In this document: positions 1 through 4,258 of the stretch, one piece after another | Numbering within the stretch: the first letter of the stretch is position 1 | Layout: each line of letters starts with the position of its first letter | Assembly (NCBI GenBank): GCA_018898235.1 | Contig: JAHIJU010000457.1 | Location: 1 to 5,847, forward strand | Reading direction: 5' to 3' | DNA from: Actinomycetota bacterium | GTDB taxonomy: Bacteria; Actinomycetota; Actinomycetes; Actinomycetales; Cellulomonadaceae | DNA: 5,847 nt | Notes under the pieces: model-generated | The model's database searches: none | What the model saw: the letters and a program-made list of their open reading frames with translations, nothing else | What the model was told of the DNA's origin: nothing | Made by a program: the position numbers and the translations under genes

Positions 1-752
1 CCGCCCAGTACGGCGCGCCGGCCGCTGCGGCGCCCAAGACGGAGACCACGGCGATCCTCGGGCTCATCTTCGCCTTCCTCATCTGGCCGGTCGGGCTCGT
101 GCTGTCGATCGTCGGGCTCAGCAAGACGAAGAAGAACGCCACCTCCGGTGGGGGGCTGGCGATCGCCGGCATCATCATCTCGGTCCTGGCGGCCCTCGCG
201 TCCGTTCTCACGGTGGCCCTGCTGATCGCCGCGGCGCGGACGACGGGCAGTGCACTCGACGACGCCTCGCGTGACCTCTCGTCGGCGCTGGCCTCGGCCC
301 AGGCGAGTGCGAGTGCCCTTGCTGACGGGGGCACCGCCGGGACACCGGACGCGAGCGCCGTGGCTGCCTTCGGTGAAGCCTTCGAGTTCGAGGACGGCGT
401 TCAGGTGCAGGTCTCACAGCCCGCGGCCTTCGCGCCGAGCGCGTCCGCCTTCACCGGCACGGGCGGGTTCACGAGCTTCGTGAGCTTCGACGTGACGGTC
501 ACCAACAACTCCACGGAGCCGTTCCAGCCGCTCATGATGAGCTTCGCGGCGACGTCGGGCGGGGTGGCCGGTGAGGACGTCTACGACTCCGAGGCGAACG
601 TCACCGGGATGGGCCCGGAGGGCGACGTCCTGCCCGGCAACACGGTGACGTTCACGGTGGCCTACGCGGTCAAGGACCCGGCCGACCTCCAGCTCGACGT
701 CCTGACGGGCTTCGACTACGACACGGTCTACTTCACGAGCACCGGCAGCTGA
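1..752 (+). CDS. DUF4190/DUF4352-type membrane protein (5' end outside window)
   Basis: Open from the first full codon at base 3 to a TGA at 750-752, giving 249 visible residues; the true start lies upstream. A GTG at 99 is in frame, but starting there would cut the first membrane helix in half, so I treat the gene as partial. The visible order is an Ala/Pro-rich stretch, a hydrophobic helix (about residues 17-39), a short basic linker KTKKN followed by a Gly-rich turn, a second hydrophobic helix (about 52-76), an Ala/Ser-rich spacer, and a C-terminal beta-rich region with a VTNNS motif and an acidic tail. The paired helices resemble DUF4190. The last 120 or so residues resemble DUF4352 (telokin-like) domains, which are usually extracytoplasmic in actinobacteria. 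The function is unknown; a surface-exposed, membrane-anchored binding or stress-related role is only a guess. It converges on the next gene. Confidence 0.85.
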   Translation, partial: AQYGAPAAAAPKTETTAILGLIFAFLIWPVGLVLSIVGLSKTKKNATSGGGLAIAGIIISVLAALASVLTVALLIAAARTTGSALDDASRDLSSALASAQASASALADGGTAGTPDASAVAAFGEAFEFEDGVQVQVSQPAAFAPSASAFTGTGGFTSFVSFDVTVTNNSTEPFQPLMMSFAATSGGVAGEDVYDSEANVTGMGPEGDVLPGNTVTFTVAYAVKDPADLQLDVLTGFDYDTVYFTSTGS

Positions 753-757
753 TGCAC

Positions 758-794
758 CCTCGGGGGTGGGGCCCGTCGGGTCCTGCCCCCGGGG
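758..794 (+). terminator. Intrinsic-terminator-like hairpin after the DUF4352 gene
   Basis: Starts 6 bases after the stop at 752. Bases 758-774 pair with 778-794 around a GTC triloop, giving a 17-bp stem with four G-U pairs (760/792, 767/785, 768/784, 771/781) and no mismatch on the plus-strand RNA. On the opposite strand those four pairs become A-C mismatches, so the structure favours plus-strand transcripts. No T-run follows, as is common for actinobacterial terminators. Confidence 0.7.
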
Positions 795-825
795 CCACGG
801 CCGACCACAGCCGGCACGGGGCCGG

Positions 826-1347
826 TCAGCTCGGCACGATCGGGAACGGCGCGTCCCAGGCCGACTCGACCAGCAGTGCCGGGTCTGTGAGCCCGCTGTC
901 GAGCGCCTCGACGAGGCGGTCGGCGATGTCGGGCGCATCGATGTGGAGCACGTCGCGCAGCGCGAGCTCGGCGTAGCTGACCGCGTAGGCGTTCCGCGCA
1001 CCGAACAGTCGTGCCCGGGCCACGGGGTCGGTGAGCTGCAGTGCCCCCAGATGAAGGCTCACAGTCTGGCCGAAGGCGTAGGCGACCAGCTCGTGGGCGG
1101 ACGTGGCGCTCAGCCTGTGGCCTGCGCCGAGTGCGGCGTGCTCGATGCGCCGCCCGATGTCTGAGTCGGCCTCCCGCATCCCGCGATAGAGCTGGGCGAC
1201 GGCCGGATCCTCGGCCGCGGGTCCGGCCGGACGGTTGGCGCCCGCGAACTTCACGTCGATGCTCGCGCGGGTCCGTGCCGTGTCGAGGCCGTCGTCGGGA
1301 CGAGGGTCGAGCGCGGCCGCGAGTCGGCGCACCTCCGGGGTCGTCAT
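826..1347 (-). CDS. Hypothetical protein, 173 aa, family not recognised
   Basis: The reading frame runs from an ATG at 1347 to a TGA at 826-828. It is open further upstream to 1581, but that part is Arg/Pro-rich and low in complexity. The ATG at 1347 has an AGGAGG nine bases ahead, which decides the start. The predicted protein has no Cys, no signal peptide and no membrane segment. It looks mostly alpha-helical, with amphipathic stretches around residues 46-72, 82-103, 107-133 and 138-150. Visible landmarks are DVKFAGANRP (31-40), QLYRGMREADSDIGRRIEH (52-70) and a C-terminal AWDAPFPIVPS. I do not recognise a catalytic motif or domain. Codon use (GC at third positions) matches the neighbours, so it is probably a real gene. 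It converges on the DUF4352 gene and is followed by no minus-strand hairpin of its own; the one at 758-794 is mismatched in this direction. Confidence 0.75.
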   Translation of the reverse strand: MTTPEVRRLAAALDPRPDDGLDTARTRASIDVKFAGANRPAGPAAEDPAVAQLYRGMREADSDIGRRIEHAALGAGHRLSATSAHELVAYAFGQTVSLHLGALQLTDPVARARLFGARNAYAVSYAELALRDVLHIDAPDIADRLVEALDSGLTDPALLVESAWDAPFPIVPS

Positions 1348-1356
1348 CGGTGAGGG

Positions 1357-1362
1357 CCTCCT
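1357..1362 (-). promoter_or_regulatory. Shine-Dalgarno site AGGAGG
   Basis: The plus strand reads CCTCCT, which is AGGAGG on the minus strand, nine bases before the ATG at 1347. It fixes the start of the 173-residue protein and excludes the upstream extension to 1581. Confidence 0.8.
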
Positions 1363-1537
1363 GCGTCGACGCTGTCGCGTGCTCCATCGGCGTTCGGCAG
1401 CGGGATCTGAGCGAAGAGCGGGCGGGACACCGGACCGGATCCGGCGTCGGCGTCCCGACCTCGCGCGGCCGCCCTGGGCGGGCGCCAGCTGCTGGCTGGG
1501 CGCCGGACATGAGCCATGAGGCCGAGCTGCGAGCATG

Positions 1538-1574
1538 ACGAGGCCCCCGGGGCAGGGGTTCCCGGGGGCCTCGT
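1538..1574 (-). terminator. Perfect 14-bp inverted repeat, probable terminator
   Basis: Arms 1538-1551 and 1561-1574 are exact reverse complements (ACGAGGCCCCCGGG and its complement) with a 9-base loop. It lies 104 bases beyond the stop of the alpha/beta hydrolase, in the minus direction, and upstream of the next minus gene, so terminating hydrolase transcripts is the likeliest role. No T-run follows on either strand. The stem is equally stable in both directions, so it could also block plus-strand read-through. A binding site for a dimeric regulator is a less likely reading given the arm length. Confidence 0.6.
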
Positions 1575-1678
1575 GGAGCACGGTACTCGACGGCCCCGCT
1601 GTCAGGGGCTCAGTCGGCCTGTGAGTTTTTCGACGGGCTGCCGCCGCTCCGAGCCGTGGGTCGCCCGGGTGGAGCCGC

Positions 1679-2308
1679 TCAGGCCAGGCGCGGTGCGCGC
1701 AGCTCGTGCAGCGCCTCGAGGAGGACGCGGTTGAACGCTGCGGGGGCGTGCAGGTTGACGTCGTGGCCCGCGCGGGCCACCACTGTCACCCGGGCGCCCG
1801 GGGCTGCCCGGCGGTAGCGCCACTCGTCGAGACGGAGGGGGTCGCGGCGGCCGTTCACGAGCCACAGGGGCGCGCGCAGCTGAGCGAGGTCGGCCAGCGG
1901 GGAGTAGCCGGCCATCGCCGCCAGCATGTCGCCGACCACGTGCCAGGACTCGCCGCCGAGCCGGATGAGGCGGTTCACGGCGACCGACACGACGCGGTAG
2001 GCGGCCAGCGGCTTCCCGCGCAGCTCGGTGCTGCAGCTCGCGAGGACCACACCGGCGATCTTGTCCGGGTGCTGCCGCGCGTACGCCAGGCAGGTGTAGC
2101 CGCCGAGCGACATCCCGACGAGCAGCGGGGGCTGCGAGCAGCCGCGGACCGCCTCGTCGATGGCGTCGAGCGCGCCGGCCAGGGTGAAGCGCTCGTCGGT
2201 CCGGGACCCGTGCCCCGGCAGGTCGATCGCGACGGACGGGTGACCGTGCGCCAGCAAGGCCGTGGTCTGCTCGTCCCAGATCGCGGACGAGGTGCGGGTG
2301 CCGTGCAC
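1679..2308 (-). CDS. Alpha/beta-fold hydrolase
   Basis: The protein has 209 residues from the GTG at 2308. Visible family hallmarks are the oxyanion-loop HG directly after the start, the nucleophile elbow GMSLG with Ser67, the acid Asp156 in GRRDP, and His182 in AGHDVNLHAP, so the Ser-Asp-His triad is complete. The cap region is short, and length is typical of small soluble actinobacterial hydrolases. The substrate cannot be told; esterase or lipase-like activity is the default guess. The start is odd. Homologues normally begin with a beta strand ending in VLVHG, and here residues reading HRPTVLV lie in frame just upstream without any ATG, GTG or TTG before the stop at 2357-2359. An ATC at 2329 has a GGGAG six bases ahead and would give 216 residues; the GTG at 2308 has no SD. 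The gene lies downstream of the Lrp/AsnC gene but is probably a separate transcript, given the hairpin at 2452-2473. Confidence 0.85.
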   Translation of the reverse strand: MHGTRTSSAIWDEQTTALLAHGHPSVAIDLPGHGSRTDERFTLAGALDAIDEAVRGCSQPPLLVGMSLGGYTCLAYARQHPDKIAGVVLASCSTELRGKPLAAYRVVSVAVNRLIRLGGESWHVVGDMLAAMAGYSPLADLAQLRAPLWLVNGRRDPLRLDEWRYRRAAPGARVTVVARAGHDVNLHAPAAFNRVLLEALHELRAPRLA

Positions 2309-2313
2309 GAGGA

Positions 2314-2325
2314 CGGTCGGTCGGT
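2314..2325. repeat. Tetranucleotide repeat (CGGT)x3 at the hydrolase 5' end
   Basis: Three exact CGGT units (ACCG on the minus strand) lie between the ATC at 2329 and the GTG at 2308. Loss of one unit would join the hydrolase frame to a frame with a GTG at 2360, reading into TVLVHG. Three units is short, and such repeats arise easily in GC-rich DNA. Confidence 0.7.
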
Positions 2326-2326
2326 G

Positions 2327-2340
2327 GATGGTGCGCTCCC
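2327..2340 (-). promoter_or_regulatory. SD GGGAG with candidate non-canonical ATC start
   Basis: On the minus strand GGGAG (2336-2340) is followed by six bases and then ATC (2329-2327) in the hydrolase frame. Starting here restores the first beta strand of the fold. ATC is a very rare start codon, so this is a proposal and not a settled start. Confidence 0.4.
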
Positions 2341-2358
2341 AGTGAGGTGTGGGGAATC

Positions 2359-2364
2359 ACGGTA
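2359..2364 (-). promoter_or_regulatory. Candidate -10 element of the hydrolase gene
   Basis: The minus strand reads TACCGT, which fits the actinobacterial TANNNT -10. It predicts an RNA start near 2352, giving a 23-base leader to the ATC at 2329 or 44 bases to the GTG at 2308. No recognisable -35 box is present at 16-18 bases. Confidence 0.35.
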
Positions 2365-2451
2365 CGTGGGTTGGCTGAGCGTGGGCTGGGGCAGGCCAGG
2401 TCTGCACGTGATGTTCGCACTCCGTCCGCCGGAGCGGCACGGGAGGGCGCC

Positions 2452-2473
2452 CGCGGCCCGGCGCCGGACCGCG
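2452..2473 (-). terminator. Hairpin after the Lrp/AsnC gene
   Basis: It begins 8 bases beyond the stop codon at 2482-2484. On the minus strand the arms CGCGGTCCGG and CCGGGCCGCG pair over about 9 bp with a GCGC loop. One pair is G-U on the minus-strand RNA and would be an A-C mismatch on the plus strand, so it favours minus-strand transcripts. There is no T-run. It separates the regulator from the hydrolase. Confidence 0.5.
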
Positions 2474-2481
2474 CGACGGCG

Positions 2482-3000
2482 TCAGGCGGGGCCCGTGGCC
2501 ACCAGCGGCGTCGCGACGAGGTGCTCGAACACGAGTGAGGTCTGCGTGTGCGCCACCTCGCGCCGGGTGGACAGATGTTCGACGACGAAGGCTCGCAGTG
2601 CGGCGGAGTCCTCGACGGCCACGTGCACCAGCAGGTCCTCGGCGCCACCCAGCAGATAGACCTCGCGCACCTCGGGTCGGCCCGACAGGTCGCGGGCGAC
2701 GGGGGACAGCCGCGCGCGATAGGCGCTGTGCAGCCGGACGGCGATCAGGGCCTGCAGTCCGCGGCCGAGGGCCTCGAGATCGACCTCGGCGTGGAACCCG
2801 CGGAGCACCCCGCGTCGGACGAGCGAGCGGATCCGGGCGTGGCAGGTCGAGGGTGCCACGCCGACCCGTGCGGCGAGGTCCTTGTTGCTGATCCGGGCGT
2901 CGCGTTCGAGCTCGCGCAGGAGAGCCAGGTCGGTGTCGTCCAGCTGCGCGCGTGCCCGACCCGCTCGAAACGCACGTCCGGCCGAAGAATCAGCGGTCAT
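2482..3000 (-). CDS. Lrp/AsnC-family transcriptional regulator, AldR-like
   Basis: The protein has 172 residues. After a loose basic N-terminus of about 19 residues come the AsnC-type helix-turn-helix (about 20-66: LDDTDLALLRELERDARIS, then the recognition part VAPSTCHARI) and a RAM effector-binding domain (about 84-162) with the GGAED loop (118-122) that contacts amino-acid ligands in this family. Length fits the family, whose members form dimers to octamers and bind DNA as amino-acid-responsive regulators. The gene is divergent from ald with 97 bases between the starts, the same arrangement as mycobacterial aldR/ald, where the regulator controls ald in response to alanine. I therefore infer that this protein controls ald and probably itself through the dyad at 3037-3059. 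No SD precedes the ATG at 3000; a TANNNT box six bases ahead suggests a leaderless mRNA. Confidence 0.92.
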   Translation of the reverse strand: MTADSSAGRAFRAGRARAQLDDTDLALLRELERDARISNKDLAARVGVAPSTCHARIRSLVRRGVLRGFHAEVDLEALGRGLQALIAVRLHSAYRARLSPVARDLSGRPEVREVYLLGGAEDLLVHVAVEDSAALRAFVVEHLSTRREVAHTQTSLVFEHLVATPLVATGPA

Positions 3001-3006
3001 CGGCGC

Positions 3007-3034
3007 AGAGTACCGAAGAAGTTCCCATCGTCAT
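3007..3034 (-). promoter_or_regulatory. Candidate promoter of the Lrp/AsnC gene (leaderless)
   Basis: On the minus strand TACTCT (3012-3007) matches TANNNT. Six bases separate it from the ATG, so RNA would start at the A of the start codon. ATGACG (3034-3029) lies 16 bases upstream and matches four of six bases of TTGACA. No SD is present, which agrees with leaderless translation. Confidence 0.5.
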
Positions 3035-3036
3035 CA

Positions 3037-3059
3037 TCTGGAAACAGACGATCTCCAGA
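3037..3059. promoter_or_regulatory. Candidate operator in the ald control region
   Basis: A perfect inverted repeat TCTGGA (3037-3042) and TCCAGA (3054-3059) is separated by 11 bases. Two smaller dyads are nested in it: TCTG-GAAA-CAGA (3037-3048) and AGA-CGA-TCT (3046-3054). It lies between the two divergent starts, next to the -35 region proposed for the regulator, and overlaps CAGAAT (3056-3061), a weak -10 candidate for ald. It is the best candidate binding site for the Lrp/AsnC protein. Its local AT content is above the surrounding sequence, as expected for an Lrp-type site. Confidence 0.45.
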
Positions 3060-3097
3060 ATGGTCCCTACTCAGCCGAACGAACAACGGAGCACACG

Positions 3098-4213
3098 ATG
3101 CGCATCGGCATCCCCCGGGAGATCAAGAACCGCGAGTACCGCGTCGCCCTCACGCCGGCTGGGGCCCATGCGCTCGTCGGCGCAGGTCACGAGGTCGTCG
3201 TCGAGGCCGGCGCCGGGCTCGGCTCGGCGATCGCCGACCAGGACTACGTGGCCGCCGGAGCCCGCATCGAGTCCGATGCCGCCGTGGTCTGGGGTGAGTC
3301 CGACCTGGTGTGCAAGGTCAAGGAGCCGATCGCAGCGGAGTACGGCTACCTGCGGCCCGGGCTCCTGCTGTTCACCTACCTGCACCTGGCGGCCGACCGC
3401 CCCGGCACCGATGCGCTGCTCGCCGGCGGAACCACATCGATCGCCTACGAGACGGTCCAGGGTGCCGACGGCTCGCTCCCGCTGCTCGCCCCGATGAGCG
3501 AGGTGGCCGGCCGGCTCGCCACGGGGGTCGGCTCGTACCACCTCATGAAGAACGAGGGCGGCACGGGCGTCCTGCTCGGCGGTGTGCCGGGTACGCGGGC
3601 GGCGAAGGTCGTCGTGCTCGGCGGCGGGGTCGTCGGGACCAACGCGGCTCAGATCGCGGTGGGGATGCGCGCCGACGTCACCATCCTCGACCTGTCGCTG
3701 CCCCGGCTGCGCCAGCTCGACGACGTGTTCGGCGGCCGGGTCCGCACGCTCGCCTCGACGCCGTGGGCGCTCGAGCGCGAGCTGGCCGACGCCGACCTCG
3801 TGGTCGGTGCCGTGCTGCTGCCCGGTGCGCGCGCACCGCGCCTGGTCACCAACGCCCAGGTCGCCGCGATGAAGCCGGGCTCGGTGCTGGTCGACGTGGC
3901 CGTCGACCAGGGCGGCTGCTTCGAGGACACCCACGCGACGACCCACGACGACCCGACGTTCGCCGTCCACGGCTCGATCTTCTACTGCGTCGCCAACATG
4001 CCCGGGGCCGTCCCCGTCACCTCGACCGCCGCGCTGACCAACGCGACGCTGCCCTACCTGCTCGCCCTCGCGACCAAGGGGTGGCGCCGCGCCGTCGCGG
4101 AGGACGCGTCGCTCGCGGCCGGCCTGACCACCCACGCCGGTGCCCTGACGAGCGCGACCGTGGCGAGCGCCCACGGGTATGTCGCCGCGCCCGTGGCCGA
4201 GCTGGTCGCCTGA
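3098..4213 (+). CDS. ald: Alanine dehydrogenase
   Basis: The protein has 371 residues, the usual family length. It catalyses the reversible NAD-dependent conversion of L-alanine and water to pyruvate, ammonia and NADH in the cytoplasm, supporting alanine use as carbon and nitrogen source and NADH balance. The N-terminus MRIGIPREIK and all key residues are visible at the canonical numbers known from the mycobacterial enzyme: Arg15 and Lys75 (substrate binding, the latter in KVKEP), His96 (catalytic, in YLHLA) and Asp270 (in VDVAVDQGG). The Rossmann nucleotide site is VVVLGGGVVG (171-180), with Asp198 at the end of the second strand to hold the adenosine ribose, which indicates NAD. The ATG at 3098 is chosen by the start motif and by GGAG six bases ahead (3088-3091); the frame is open upstream to 2882 but that part is the antisense of the regulator. 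It is divergent from the Lrp/AsnC gene that probably controls it, and no hairpin separates it from the downstream peptidase. Confidence 0.98.
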   Translation: MRIGIPREIKNREYRVALTPAGAHALVGAGHEVVVEAGAGLGSAIADQDYVAAGARIESDAAVVWGESDLVCKVKEPIAAEYGYLRPGLLLFTYLHLAADRPGTDALLAGGTTSIAYETVQGADGSLPLLAPMSEVAGRLATGVGSYHLMKNEGGTGVLLGGVPGTRAAKVVVLGGGVVGTNAAQIAVGMRADVTILDLSLPRLRQLDDVFGGRVRTLASTPWALERELADADLVVGAVLLPGARAPRLVTNAQVAAMKPGSVLVDVAVDQGGCFEDTHATTHDDPTFAVHGSIFYCVANMPGAVPVTSTAALTNATLPYLLALATKGWRRAVAEDASLAAGLTTHAGALTSATVASAHGYVAAPVAELVA

Positions 4214-4246
4214 CGGAAGGGAGCGAGGTGGGGGCGGACGTCGGGC

Positions 4247-4252
4247 CATGAT
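4247..4252 (+). promoter_or_regulatory. Candidate leaderless -10 box of the M3 peptidase
   Basis: CATGAT keeps the A and final T of TANNNT and stands exactly six bases before the ATG at 4259, which would put the RNA start on the start codon. No SD is seen within 15 bases of the ATG. There is no clear -35, so this is weak. Read-through from ald is the alternative. Confidence 0.35.
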
Positions 4253-4258
4253 GGTCCT

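Larger units (their letters stand above)
1348..1678. other. Non-coding stretch between two minus-strand genes
   Basis: It holds no gene I can support; the long open frames on both strands read as Arg/Pro-rich low-complexity peptides typical of GC-rich shadow frames. It contains the SD of the downstream gene (1357-1362), a palindrome CCGGATCCGG (1435-1444), an imperfect hairpin with GGCGCC arms (1481-1504), a small GCCCC/GGGGC hairpin (1593-1609), and the strong inverted repeat at 1538-1574. The promoter of the 173-residue gene should lie here, but I see no convincing minus-strand -10 (TANNNT) between 1363 and 1537. Confidence 0.6.

Noticed and set aside
99..752. GTG at 99 as the start of the first gene
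   Set aside because: It would begin inside the first membrane helix; the frame is open and sensible back to base 3, so the gene enters from outside the window.
1481..1504. Hairpin with GGCGCC arms as an attenuator or riboswitch
   Set aside because: The stem has a bulge and is only nine pairs, GGCGCC is a self-palindrome common in such DNA, and no conserved riboswitch features are visible.
1348..1581. N-terminal extension of the 173-residue protein to 1581
   Set aside because: The added 78 residues are Arg/Pro-rich low complexity and include the inverted repeat at 1538-1574; the AGGAGG in front of 1347 gives a better start.
1706..2659. A 317-codon plus-strand frame opposite the hydrolase
   Set aside because: It is antisense to the hydrolase and the 3' end of the regulator gene, has no recognisable motifs, and shows a shadow-type composition.
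2882..3097. Upstream extension of ald to 2882
   Set aside because: This part is the antisense of the Lrp/AsnC coding region and its promoter; family length and the MRIGIPREIK start fit 3098.
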